Of a stretch of DNA of 64,000 nt, positions 53,550-61,976 are shown piece by piece. The notes under the pieces were generated by a model, which was not told where the DNA came from, searched no databases, and was given only the letters and a program-made list of their open reading frames with translations. Origin of the DNA: Devosia ginsengisoli (GTDB lineage: Bacteria; Pseudomonadota; Alphaproteobacteria; Rhizobiales; Devosiaceae); assembly GCF_007859655.1 (NCBI RefSeq), contig NZ_CP042304.1, positions 2,046,001-2,110,000 of the forward strand, in the 5' to 3' direction. Both the position numbers and the translations under genes were made by a program. Each line of letters starts with the position of its first letter. The first letter of the stretch is position 1.

Positions 53550-54443
53550 ATGATCACCCTCGCCCACATTTCCGACATTCACCTGTCACCCATGCCCGAC
53601 GTCGGTTGGCGCGACCTGCTGGGCAAGCGGCTCACCGGCTATCTCAACTGGAAACTGCGCCGCCATGACGAGCTCAACAGCGAGACGCTGACCAGCCTGG
53701 TCGCCCATCTGCGGGCGCAGAATCCCGATTTCATTGCCGTTACCGGCGACCTGGTCAACCTGGCTTTGCCCTTCGAGATCGACCGCGCTGCCCAGTGGCT
53801 GCAGGCGCTTGGCGGCTCGGACAGGGTGGCCGCCTGCCCCGGCAATCACGATGCCTATGTGCCCGGCGCGCTCGAGTCGGCGCAAAAGAGCTGGGGCGAA
53901 TACCTGCAGGGGGAAACCCTTGACGACGCCGCCTTCCCCTTCGTGCGCCGCGTGGGGGAGCTGGCCATCATCTCGTGTTCAAGCGCCGTGCCGACGCGGC
54001 CCTTCCTGGCCGTGGGCCGGTTCGACGAGAAACAGGCCGAGCGGCTGGGCCGGATTTTGCGGCTGATGGGCGAGGCCGGCTATTTCCGCACCGTACTGAT
54101 CCATCACCCGCCCAATCCGGAACTGCAGCACCCCTCTTTCGGCCTCAAGGGGCACAAGCTGTTCCGCCAGGTCATTGCCGAGCATGGGGCCGAACTGATC
54201 CTGCACGGCCACACGCACCGCTCCTCGATCCATTCCATTCCCGGCAAGGACAAGGAAGTGCCCGTGGTCGGCGTCGCCGCCGCCAGCGCCGCGCAGGGTG
54301 GCACGCTGGACGACCCGGCGCGCTATAACCTGTTCCGCATCGAACGGACGGGCGATGGCAACTGGAGCTGCACCATGCGCGAATACGGCTTCCAGCGCCT
54401 GGGCAGCGATATCGTCATGCGCCTGCAGATGCGGATCTGCTGA
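53550..54443 (+). CDS. Calcineurin-like metallophosphoesterase
   Basis: 297 residues. Metal ligands visible in order: AHISDIHLSP, VTGDLVNLALPFE, PGNHDAY, IHHPP, and LHGHTHRSS. Resembles the CpdA/3',5'-cAMP phosphodiesterase-like group (DHH-HxH arrangement), but specificity is not readable. Faces the Nudix gene across 111 bp. The substrate may be a cyclic nucleotide or phospholipid phosphate. Confidence 0.88.
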   Translation: MITLAHISDIHLSPMPDVGWRDLLGKRLTGYLNWKLRRHDELNSETLTSLVAHLRAQNPDFIAVTGDLVNLALPFEIDRAAQWLQALGGSDRVAACPGNHDAYVPGALESAQKSWGEYLQGETLDDAAFPFVRRVGELAIISCSSAVPTRPFLAVGRFDEKQAERLGRILRLMGEAGYFRTVLIHHPPNPELQHPSFGLKGHKLFRQVIAEHGAELILHGHTHRSSIHSIPGKDKEVPVVGVAAASAAQGGTLDDPARYNLFRIERTGDGNWSCTMREYGFQRLGSDIVMRLQMRIC

Positions 54444-54446
54444 GGG

Positions 54447-54869
54447 CTACCGCCCCTCCTCCTTGTCCCGCACCCGGTTGTGGACCGCTTCGGCTTCCGG
54501 GGTCATTGTCTCGGCGAAGTCGCTCATCTCGAAAATCGGGCGGATTTCGATCACGCTTTCTCCGAACATCGGATCGGGGCTGCGCTTGACCCAGGCCACG
54601 GCCTCGTCCATGTCGCGCACCTCCCATATCGCATAGCCGGCCACCAGTTCCTTGGTCTCGGCGAAGGGTCCGTCGATGACAGTCCTTGCCATGCCGTCAA
54701 AGGCAACCCGCTTGGCCTGCGAGGACGGCTTGAGACCGCCGCCGCTCTGCATGATGCCGGCATCGACCAGTTCCTCATTGTACTTGCCCATGGCCTCGAG
54801 CAGGTCGCTGCCCGGCATGACATCGGCCTCGCTCTCCGGCGTGGCCTTCACGAATACCATTACGCGCAT
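54447..54869 (-). CDS. YCII/DGPF-domain protein (third copy in window)
   Basis: 140 residues: MRVMVFVKATPESEADVMPG, then IDGPFAETKELVAGYAIWEV with the true DGPF motif. Paralogue of the next gene (~75% identical by eye). Unlike the copies at 16.5–17.3 kb, no sigma factor gene is adjacent. Confidence 0.86.
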   Translation of the reverse strand: MRVMVFVKATPESEADVMPGSDLLEAMGKYNEELVDAGIMQSGGGLKPSSQAKRVAFDGMARTVIDGPFAETKELVAGYAIWEVRDMDEAVAWVKRSPDPMFGESVIEIRPIFEMSDFAETMTPEAEAVHNRVRDKEEGR

Positions 54870-54886
54870 GGCTTGCCCTCTGCCGG

Positions 54887-55309
54887 CTAGCGCCGCTGTT
54901 CCTTGTCCCGCACCCGATTGTGAATCTCTTCGGCTTCGGGGGTCATGGTCTCGGCAAAGTCGCTCATTTCGAAGACCGGGCGGATTTCGATCTCGCTCTT
55001 GCCCAGCATCGGATTGGGGCAGCGCTTGACCCAGGCTACGGCCTCATCCATGTCGCGCACTTCCCAGATCCAGTAGCCGGCCACCAGCTCCTTGGTTTCG
55101 GCGAAGGGCCCGTCGATCACCGTGCGGCCCAGGCCATCAAAGGCCACGCGCCTGGCCTGCGAACTGGGCTTCAGACCGTCGCCGCCCAGCATGATGCCGG
55201 CATCGACCAGTTCCTCATTGTACTTGCCCATCTGCTCCAGCAGGTCGCCCGGCGGCAGGACCCCGGCTTCGCTATCCTCGGTTGCCTTGACGAAAACGAC
55301 CACGCGCAT
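54887..55309 (-). CDS. YCII/DGPF-domain protein (fourth copy in window)
   Basis: 140 residues: MRVVVFVKATEDSEAGVLPP…IDGPFAETKELVAGYWIWEV. Recent tandem duplicate of the neighbouring gene: ends almost identically (EEIHNRVRDKEQRR versus EAVHNRVRDKEEGR). 17 bp separate them; probably one transcript. ATG 55309 has AGGAGAAAATCC upstream on its strand. Confidence 0.87.
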   Translation of the reverse strand: MRVVVFVKATEDSEAGVLPPGDLLEQMGKYNEELVDAGIMLGGDGLKPSSQARRVAFDGLGRTVIDGPFAETKELVAGYWIWEVRDMDEAVAWVKRCPNPMLGKSEIEIRPVFEMSDFAETMTPEAEEIHNRVRDKEQRR

Positions 55310-55443
55310 GGATTTTCTCCTCTTTTGAACCCCCAATGGGGCCTGATGATAGTGCGACGAACGAGAAGGGCCAATTTCGACATAAAAAATGCCCCACTCC
55401 CGCCACGGCGGCAAATCACCTATATGGTCAATCAACCCCGCGA

Positions 55444-56787
55444 GTGATCCAGGCCGTGACCGAACAATTCCACATCGAGCGCCCCACTTTCGACCCGGCG
55501 ACGGGCATAGCCCGCTTCAGCTATGGCCTCGATGGCCTCAACTTCACCGAAACGCTGGGCCTGCCCGCTGGCGCCGACGCGACGGCCGCACAGAGCCCGG
55601 CATTCCGCAAGCTGCTGGATCTGACCGCGGTGGTGCTGGGCGTGAGCTATTTCAAGCTCAAGGCCCCCTTCGAGATTGCCGCTCCGGCCATTCCGCTGAC
55701 CGAGGCCGAGCGCGCCTTTGCCATCGATGTCTACGAGAACGGGCTGGGCGAATTCTATGCCCGCAACAACCTGATGCGCTTCGGCAAGCTGACGATTTCA
55801 GCGCCCGATGATGCCGAGGCAACCAGGCCGGCCCCCAGCCTGCCCAACCGGACGCTGCTGCCCATTGGCGGCGGCAAGGATTCGCTCGTCAGCGTGGACC
55901 TGCTTGTCCATGCCGGGGTGGAGTTCACGCCCTTTGCGGTCAATCCCAAGGGGCCGATTTTGACCTCGGTGGAGAAGATCGGCACCAAGCCTGTCTATGT
56001 GACGCGGACGCTGGACGCCGAGATGATCCGGCTGGGCAAGGAGCCCGGCTATTACAACGGCCACGTGCCCTCGACGGCGATCAATTCGATGATCGCGGCG
56101 CTGTGTGCCCTGCTCTACGGCTATAACCAGATCGTGCTCAGCAATGAGCGCTCGGCCAGCGAGGGCAATGTCACCTTCGACGGGCGCGAGACCAATCACC
56201 AATATTCCAAATCGCTCGGCTTCGAGCTGCTGATCGCCTCGATCCTGAGCGACGCGACCGGGGGAGCGCTCAAATATTTCTCGCTCCTGCGGCCCTATTC
56301 GGAAGCGCGGATCGCTTCGCTCTTCACCCATGAGACCAAGTTCGACCGCGTGTTTTCGAGCTGCAACCGCAATTTCCGGCTTGATGGCAATGATGGTCCG
56401 CTCTGGTGCGGGGAATGCCCGAAATGCCACTTCGTCTTCCTGATTTTTGCGCCCTTCATGGCCAAGGATCGGCTGCTCTCCATCTTCGGTAAGGACCTGC
56501 TCGATATCGAAGCCAATGAAGGCTCGTTCCGCGAACTGGCTGGCCTCGCCGGGCAGAAGCCATGGGAATGCGTGGGCGAAATTCTCGAAGCGGCGGCCTG
56601 CCTCTATACGCTAACCCGCCATGCCGACTGGCATGAGACTGCCGTGGTGCGGGCGGTGAAGGCGGACCTGCTGGCGCAATATGGCGAACCGAAACTGCAA
56701 CTGGCCATGGCCGAATGCCTGACCGACAGCCACGACCACCACATTCCGCCGGCGCTCGCCGCCAGGGTGGCCGAATATGCGGTTTGA
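55444..56787 (+). CDS. murL: MurL, UDP-MurNAc-L-Ala-L-Glu epimerase
   Basis: 447 residues from GTG 55444 (GTG 55456 is an alternative; neither has a strong ribosome site). MurL was described in Xanthomonas as the partner of MurD2: MurD2 adds L-Glu to UDP-MurNAc-L-Ala and MurL epimerises it to D-Glu, bypassing glutamate racemase. An N-type ATP pyrophosphatase-like loop LLPIGGGKDSLVSVDLL (GGGKDS at residues 142–147) and C-terminal Cys cluster SSCNRNF…LWCGECPKCHF (Cys307, 322, 325, 328) are visible. Overlaps murD2 by 11 bp, which strongly supports the assignment. Confidence 0.87.
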   Translation: MIQAVTEQFHIERPTFDPATGIARFSYGLDGLNFTETLGLPAGADATAAQSPAFRKLLDLTAVVLGVSYFKLKAPFEIAAPAIPLTEAERAFAIDVYENGLGEFYARNNLMRFGKLTISAPDDAEATRPAPSLPNRTLLPIGGGKDSLVSVDLLVHAGVEFTPFAVNPKGPILTSVEKIGTKPVYVTRTLDAEMIRLGKEPGYYNGHVPSTAINSMIAALCALLYGYNQIVLSNERSASEGNVTFDGRETNHQYSKSLGFELLIASILSDATGGALKYFSLLRPYSEARIASLFTHETKFDRVFSSCNRNFRLDGNDGPLWCGECPKCHFVFLIFAPFMAKDRLLSIFGKDLLDIEANEGSFRELAGLAGQKPWECVGEILEAAACLYTLTRHADWHETAVVRAVKADLLAQYGEPKLQLAMAECLTDSHDHHIPPALAARVAEYAV

Positions 56788-58066
56788 AGAGCCGGTCCTG
56801 CTTTACGGAGCGGGCCGCGAGGCCAGTTCGACGCGCGCTTTTCTCAAAGCCCGCCAGCCCGACCTGAAAGTTTTCGTCACCGTCGATAGCGGCGCGGCCG
56901 ATATTGCCGAGACCGAAATCATCGCCCCGGCCGACCTGCCCGCCGCCATCCGCGCGCATCGCTTCGGGCTGATCGTCAAGAGCCCCGGCGTGTCGCGCTA
57001 CAAGGACGTGTTCGACATCGCCCGCGATGCCGGCATTCCGGTGACGTCGAACCTCAATCTGTGGGGCGCGGCCTATGGCGCCGACCGCACGGTGATTGCC
57101 ATTACCGGCACCAAGGGCAAATCGACCACGGCCACTTTGGTTCACCTGATGCTGACGCGCTCCGGCGTGGATGCCGGGCTGGCCGGCAATGTGGGGCTGG
57201 CGCCGCTCGAAATCGCCGACCGGCACAAGGTCGTGGTGTTCGAGCTGTCGAGCTACCAGACCTCGGATATGAGCTTCCTGCCCGATATCGCCGCGCTCAC
57301 CAATCTCTACCCCGAACATGTCGACTGGCATGGCTCGGTGGAGCGCTATTATCGCGACAAGCTGCACCTGATCGACCGCGATGGCGGCTTTGCCGTGGCT
57401 TTGGGCACCGCGGCCAGGGGCAATGCGCTGGTGACACGGGCGTTGCGCGATCCGCACCGGCTGGTCCGCGAACTGACGGCGGCAGAATCCGCCTCGATCG
57501 ACAAGGCCGTGGCCGGCTCGCGCCTCAAGGGCGCGCATAATCTCGACAATGCCAGGCTTGCCGTGCAGATCGCACTGGCCGCAGGCGGCACGCTGGACGG
57601 CGTGGTGGCCGGCATCGCCGCCTTCACGCCCCTGCCCCATCGGCTGGAGGAACACAGCTTCGGCGGCATGATTTTCGTCAACGACTCGATCTCGACCACG
57701 CCCGAAGCCACCAAGGCGGCCTTGGCGGCCTATCGCGGCCACAGGCTGGCGCTGATCGCGGGGGGACACGAGCGGCAGCAGGATTATGCCGAACTGGCGG
57801 GTCTGCTGGCCGGCTATGGCGTCACCACGTTGACCTGCCTGCCCGTAACCGGAACGCGGCTGGCGGCGGCGACGCGCGCAGCCGCACCACAGGTTACCGT
57901 GCTGGAAGCGCCCGACCTCGAAGCGGGCATGCGGGCGCTGCACGGACATCGCCAGGATTTTGATGCGGTGATCCTGTCGCCGGGCGCGCCGAGCTATAAC
58001 CAGTTCAAGAATTTCGAGGAACGCGGGCGACGATTTGTCGAATTGGCGCAAGCCATTTTTGGCTGA
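56777..58066 (+). CDS. murD2: MurD2, UDP-MurNAc-L-alanine–L-glutamate ligase
   Basis: 429 residues. Mur-ligase family: N-terminal UDP-binding domain (LLYGAGREASSTRAFLK; IVKSPGVSRYK), ATP site VIAITGTKGKSTTATLVHLM (from ~107), ELSSYQTSD, LYPEHVDWHGSVERYYRDKL, SRLKGAHNLDNARLA and the C-terminal domain FNDSIS-type region (FVNDSISTTPEATKAA). Ordinary MurD uses D-Glu; pairing with murL indicates L-Glu use. Ends 81 bp before the SMR gene. Confidence 0.9.
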   Translation: MRFEEPVLLYGAGREASSTRAFLKARQPDLKVFVTVDSGAADIAETEIIAPADLPAAIRAHRFGLIVKSPGVSRYKDVFDIARDAGIPVTSNLNLWGAAYGADRTVIAITGTKGKSTTATLVHLMLTRSGVDAGLAGNVGLAPLEIADRHKVVVFELSSYQTSDMSFLPDIAALTNLYPEHVDWHGSVERYYRDKLHLIDRDGGFAVALGTAARGNALVTRALRDPHRLVRELTAAESASIDKAVAGSRLKGAHNLDNARLAVQIALAAGGTLDGVVAGIAAFTPLPHRLEEHSFGGMIFVNDSISTTPEATKAALAAYRGHRLALIAGGHERQQDYAELAGLLAGYGVTTLTCLPVTGTRLAAATRAAAPQVTVLEAPDLEAGMRALHGHRQDFDAVILSPGAPSYNQFKNFEERGRRFVELAQAIFG

Positions 58067-58147
58067 TACGGCGCAAATAAAGCATGGTGCCCAAAACCGC
58101 TTTCCGGCGCTAGATCAGCGGCAAGCTCAACCAGGCAGGGACCTGTC

Positions 58148-58480
58148 ATGAACGGCGCCATCTATCTCGGTATCGCCATTGTCGGCGAGGTCATCGCCAC
58201 CTCCTTCCTGCGCGCCTCGGCGGGGTTCACGCAATTGGTGCCCTCCATCGTGGTCGTGGTGGGCTATGGCGTCACCTTCTACTTCTTCTCGCTGGCGCTA
58301 CAGACCATTCCAGTCGGCATCGGCTATGCCATCTGGTCGGGCGTGGGCATCGTGCTGGTCTCTGTTATCGCCTATTTCGCCTATGGCCAGACGCTGGACC
58401 TGCCGGCGCTTGTCGGCATCGGGCTGATCCTGGCCGGGGTGCTGGTGATCAACCTCTTCTCGCAGTCCTCGGCGCATTAA
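58148..58480 (+). CDS. Small multidrug resistance (SMR) family transporter
   Basis: 110 residues, four membrane helices, inner membrane. The active-site Glu14 is in IAIVGEVIATSFLRAS; conserved ALQTIPVGIGYAIWSGVGIV and AYFAYGQTLDLPALVGIGLI. EmrE/QacE type: proton-driven export of quaternary ammonium compounds or (if a Gdx-type) guanidinium; the family cannot be split surely by eye. No guanidine riboswitch recognised upstream. Its stop overlaps the stop of the convergent gene by 4 bp. Confidence 0.92.
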   Translation: MNGAIYLGIAIVGEVIATSFLRASAGFTQLVPSIVVVVGYGVTFYFFSLALQTIPVGIGYAIWSGVGIVLVSVIAYFAYGQTLDLPALVGIGLILAGVLVINLFSQSSAH

Positions 58481-60192
58481 AAGCCGCGCACCAGGGCCAT
58501 GGGCGGAACGCCGGCCTGGATCAGGCCGGTGCGGATCGCATCCAGCAACTGGTCATCGCCGACGCGCTCGCGCAAACGGGGCAGCACGCCCTTGGCGCGG
58601 AAGGCCGTAACGTCGAGCACCTGCGGCAGGTAGCGATTGACCACGGCGCTGTCGCCCGCGCGCTGCCCCGCCAAGATGGCCAGGATCGGCCCCAGTTCGT
58701 GGTCGGCCTGGGCATAGAGTTCGGCGCAGGCAATGGCCCTGGCAAAATCGCCGTCGCGCAAAGCAAGCAGCGCCGGTACGCCCAGATACCAAGGCGGCGG
58801 GCTGGGCGACGCCTCGGCCGCGTCGCGCGCCATGGCTTCCGCATCGGCCAGGTTGCCGCCCAGAGCCAGCAGCCATGCATAGGCGGCCAGCGCATCGACA
58901 TTGGCGCCGTTGAGCTGCACGGCAGAGCTGAACTCGGCCCGAGCCGCGGCGCGTTCGCCCAGCGTTTCATGCAGGCGTGCCTGCTGCTCCCAGACGAAAC
59001 TGCTGATCGGATCGATTCCGATAGCCCGCCGGATATCCTCACTCGCCAGGGCAAAGCGGTCTTCCGGCGCCGTCTCGCCGATACCGACCTGCTCGGCCAG
59101 CAAGCTGGCCATGGCGGCCAGCACCGGCGGACTTGCCCGCTCGTCCTCGGACAGCGCCGCATAGCAGGCACTGGCGCGCACCGCTTCGCCCGCCCCGCCG
59201 GTTTCGCGATAGAGATCGAACAGCACGCGGCAGAGATAGGGGCTGATCCGCCCATCGATCGACTGGGACGAAGCCAGCACCTGCCGCGCTGCGGCATGCA
59301 GCGGCCCGCGCGGGCTGCCCAGCACCAGGCTCAGCGATTTCGACACCTTGTCGAGCACGCCCGACTGCAACGCCTCGGCGGCCGGCACGGCAAAGGTCTG
59401 GTTCCACACCACGGTGCTGGTGAGGCTGTCGGTCAGGATGGCGCTATATTGCACCACTTCGCCATCAGGCCGGACAATGCCGGTCAGCACGTAATCGCTG
59501 GTCGGCAGGCCGGCTACCGCGACATTGGCCTCCCCACCCCCACCATAGCGCACGCCGATATTGCCGAATTGCCCGAGATCGGTCACCAGCTCGATCGCCA
59601 GCCCGGCCGCCTGGGGCGGCGCTGCGGTGGCGCCAGCCAGGTTCTGGAATTCGACAATGGTGATGGTTGGCCGCTGGATCGCCCCGGCCGCGCCCGGCCC
59701 TAGCCGTGGCCCCCAAGCCGACATGGCATAGGCCGCCATGGCCAGGCCCAGCGCAATGACCGCCAGCGCAAACCACGATGCGCCGAAACTCCACGAACCG
59801 AACCATCGCGGCCTTGCCGCCGGCGGCGCAACGGGTTCGGGCTGGCCCGGCTCCACCATGGCAAAATCGGGCACATAGCGGCCGACCGGAAGCTGGATGC
59901 GTAAGGCCTCTCCCTGGCCCGGCCCGCGATAATAATCGCCCAGCAGGCTGCGTAACCTGCGTGCCTGCACCCGCACGATGGGATCGGCCTGGGGGTCGAA
60001 ATCGGCCGTGCGGCCGAACACATCTACGGCGATGGAATAGGCCTTGATGGCCCCCTCATTCCCCTCGAGTGTGCGTTGCACGATATAGTCGAGAAAGCGG
60101 CCGAGCTGCGGGGAGCGCGAGATTTCCGGCCACGCGAGCAGCCGCTCGAGTGCCGCCAGGATCGCCTCGCGCTGCGGCGCAGGATCGGTCAA
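58477..60192 (-). CDS. TPR-containing single-pass membrane protein
   Basis: 571 residues. Cytoplasmic N-terminus ~130 residues (FLDYIVQRTLEGNEGAIKAY; RVQARRLRSLLGDYYRG) that looks DNA/nucleotide-signalling related, one membrane helix (SWFALAVIALGLAMAAYAMS), then a periplasmic FlgN/TolB-like part (RPTITIVEFQNLAGATAAPP) and TPR-like helices. Layout resembles CadC-like/adenylate-cyclase-associated proteins of rhizobia. The TTG at 60190–60192 has GGGAGGGG upstream and is preferred to an ATG at 60243. Function unknown. Confidence 0.72.
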   Translation of the reverse strand: MTDPAPQREAILAALERLLAWPEISRSPQLGRFLDYIVQRTLEGNEGAIKAYSIAVDVFGRTADFDPQADPIVRVQARRLRSLLGDYYRGPGQGEALRIQLPVGRYVPDFAMVEPGQPEPVAPPAARPRWFGSWSFGASWFALAVIALGLAMAAYAMSAWGPRLGPGAAGAIQRPTITIVEFQNLAGATAAPPQAAGLAIELVTDLGQFGNIGVRYGGGGEANVAVAGLPTSDYVLTGIVRPDGEVVQYSAILTDSLTSTVVWNQTFAVPAAEALQSGVLDKVSKSLSLVLGSPRGPLHAAARQVLASSQSIDGRISPYLCRVLFDLYRETGGAGEAVRASACYAALSEDERASPPVLAAMASLLAEQVGIGETAPEDRFALASEDIRRAIGIDPISSFVWEQQARLHETLGERAAARAEFSSAVQLNGANVDALAAYAWLLALGGNLADAEAMARDAAEASPSPPPWYLGVPALLALRDGDFARAIACAELYAQADHELGPILAILAGQRAGDSAVVNRYLPQVLDVTAFRAKGVLPRLRERVGDDQLLDAIRTGLIQAGVPPMALVRGF

Positions 60193-60225
60193 CCGCCCCT
60201 CCCAGGAACCCGGCGATTGTGACGG

Positions 60226-60237
60226 TTTACATGTAAA
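60226..60237 (-). promoter_or_regulatory. Palindrome upstream of the TPR membrane protein gene
   Basis: TTTACATGTAAA, a perfect 12-bp palindrome 34 bp upstream of the predicted TTG start. A candidate operator; also compatible with chance. Confidence 0.35.
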
Positions 60238-60472
60238 ACACAAGCGGATGTTACATTGACTTTACCTGAGCTTGCCTTTTGCGCGGGCGATGAATGGATC
60301 ATAGGGCGCCAGTCGACGTTCAATACGCGGCGCTGCTTCGTCCGGTCAGGCCCCGGCCGAGCCTCTTGACCACCCAGTTTCGAACAGTAACGCCCGCCGC
60401 TCTCCCGGTGTGCAGGCGAGTATTTTCTTATTCGGCATTGTTCCGCTCGCCGGCGGGACAACGAGGTGTGCG

Positions 60473-60919
60473 TTGAACGATATTGTGGAAAACCTGCCCT
60501 TCGTGGCGCTTGTCGATGACGACCGGCACTCCGCGCATCTGCTGACGCGCATGCTGCTCGCCCATGGCGCGCCCGATATCAGCTGGTATGGCGGGGCGGC
60601 CGAGGGCCGCCTGGCGCTGGGCAATGTGCTGGCGGACCCGGAGGCCAACTGGCCCTGCCTGCTCATTGTAGACCTAAAGGCCCATAGCGGGGCCAACCTC
60701 GAATTTGTAGCCTCGATCCAGTCGCTGGCCCGCCAGAAGGGCGTGCCAGTAGTGGTCATGGCGCCGCCGCTCGACCGCCAGGGCCGCGAGGCCTTGCACG
60801 AGGCCGGCGCTTCGGCCGTCTTCTTCCGCCATGCCGAACTCGACGCCTACCGGCGCGAGGCGGCTGGCATTGTCAGTTTCTGGGCGCGCAGTCAGCGCCT
60901 CGATGCGGTTGGCATGTAG
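60473..60919 (+). CDS. Single-domain response-regulator-like receiver protein
   Basis: 148 residues from a TTG at 60473 with ACGAGG 6–11 bases upstream. Receiver fold: acidic pair in FVALVDDDRHSAH, phosphorylation Asp in PCLLIVDLKAHSG (Asp67), VPVVVMAPPLDRQGREAL. The conserved lysine after beta-5 is replaced: AVFFRHAEL. No output domain. Probably a CheY-like or degenerate receiver; partner unknown. No histidine kinase nearby. Confidence 0.75.
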   Translation: MNDIVENLPFVALVDDDRHSAHLLTRMLLAHGAPDISWYGGAAEGRLALGNVLADPEANWPCLLIVDLKAHSGANLEFVASIQSLARQKGVPVVVMAPPLDRQGREALHEAGASAVFFRHAELDAYRREAAGIVSFWARSQRLDAVGM

Positions 60920-61222
60920 CTCCTGCGTCCACAGGTTGCATGCCTCGGTCGGGAGGGGCGCTGCATGACGGTTTACGGACCGCTCCTGCATTCCCAAGCG
61001 TCCCTCCGGCCACTCCAACCCTCCCCGACCCGCTTGCATCGCGGCCGGGGAGGCCGCCGGCCTCACTCCAAGGGGTCCGGCGCGTGGGCGCGGATGCGAC
61101 ACCTCCCGGTCGCGTTCCGCACGGGGGAGAAGCAATGTCGGCAGCGCGCTCGTCCCTCAGCGCCAGCCGATGACCACCGCTTCTCCCCGCGGCCCCCTTC
61201 CTCCTAGTCCTGTGCGTGTGAC
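60920..61222. other. Non-coding stretch before MgtC
   Basis: About 300 bp with no recognised gene or RNA, rich in G/C runs and short inverted pieces (GGCCGGGGAGGCCGCCGGCC). Followed at 61223 by a partial family D repeat and at 61286 by a family A repeat. Confidence 0.5.
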
Positions 61223-61257
61223 TCACCCCACCCTCACTCCCTCCCCACAAGGGGGAA
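61223..61257. repeat. Family D repeat, copy 7 (partial)
   Basis: CACCCCACCCTCACTCCCTC, CCCACAAGGGGGA; one arm only, abutting family A copy 7. Confidence 0.7.
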
Positions 61258-61285
61258 TGCTCATTTTCGGGTCTCAGGGCTCTTT

Positions 61286-61433
61286 CCCTTCTCCCCTCGT
61301 GGGAGAAGGTGCCCGAAGGGCGGATGAGGGGGCACTGAGCTATCACCCACCATTGATGCATGGGCTAGCGCAGCCCCTCACCCGGAAATCCGCTGAACGC
61401 GGATTTCCACCCTCTCCCACGAGGGGGAGAGGG
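61286..61433 (-). repeat. Family A repeat, copy 7 (reverse orientation)
   Basis: CCCTTCTCCCCTCGTGGGAG, GGTGCCCGAAGGGCGGATGA, GGAAATCCGCTGAACGCGGA, CCCTCTCCCACGAGGGGGAG. Between convergent genes. Confidence 0.9.
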
Positions 61434-61462
61434 CAGGCCGGCGCCATAGGTTTACCGAGCGC

Positions 61463-61948
61463 TCAATTCTGCTCGTCGTCGCCCCGGATCACCTTGTGGG
61501 CCAGCACGCGCAGGGTGGCCAGCACCAGCACCGCCAGCAGCGCCACGCCGAAGGCGATGAGGTAATAGCCCAGCGCCGTTGCCAGCCCGACCGCGCCGGC
61601 CAGCCACATGCCGGCGCCGGTGGTGATCCCCTGCACATTGCCGCCGCTCTTGAAGATGGCGCCCGCCCCCAGAAAGGCGATGCCCGCCGTGACGGCTTCA
61701 ACCGCGCGGATCGGATCGGCCCGCGTCTGGCCACCCTCGATCGTGTGGAAAATCTCGAAGGCGAGAATGGTGAACAGCGCCGCCGCCACGGCCACCAGGA
61801 TATGCGTGCGCAACCCCGCCTCGGCCGTATGCCACTCCCGCTCGAACCCGATCATGGCGCCGAGCACGGCCGCGATCAGCAGGCGAATGGCGATGATATG
61901 CTGGGGCAGATAAGTCTGGACGAAACCGAATTCATTGCCGACATCCAT
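61463..61948 (-). CDS. MgtC/SapB family membrane protein
   Basis: 161 residues, four or five membrane helices. MgtC-type core: IIAIRLLIAAVLGAMIGFER, GLRTHILVAVAAALFTILAF, AVEAVTAGIAFLGAGAIFKS, GITTGAGMWLAGAVGLATAL. Lacks the C-terminal ACT-like domain of Salmonella MgtC (161 versus ~230 residues), as many environmental relatives do. Linked to Mg2+ stress and ATP synthase control in pathogens; role here unknown. Confidence 0.92.
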   Translation of the reverse strand: MDVGNEFGFVQTYLPQHIIAIRLLIAAVLGAMIGFEREWHTAEAGLRTHILVAVAAALFTILAFEIFHTIEGGQTRADPIRAVEAVTAGIAFLGAGAIFKSGGNVQGITTGAGMWLAGAVGLATALGYYLIAFGVALLAVLVLATLRVLAHKVIRGDDEQN

Positions 61949-61976
61949 GGACGCATTCCGTGTTGTGACGCTGCGA

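Noticed and set aside
58067..58147. Guanidine riboswitch before the SMR gene
   Set aside because: No ykkC or mini-ykkC features recognised in the 81-bp gap.
60361..60472. ATG-started 5' extension of the receiver protein (from 60410)
   Set aside because: The TTG at 60473 has a proper ribosome site and begins the receiver fold; the extension lacks any domain.
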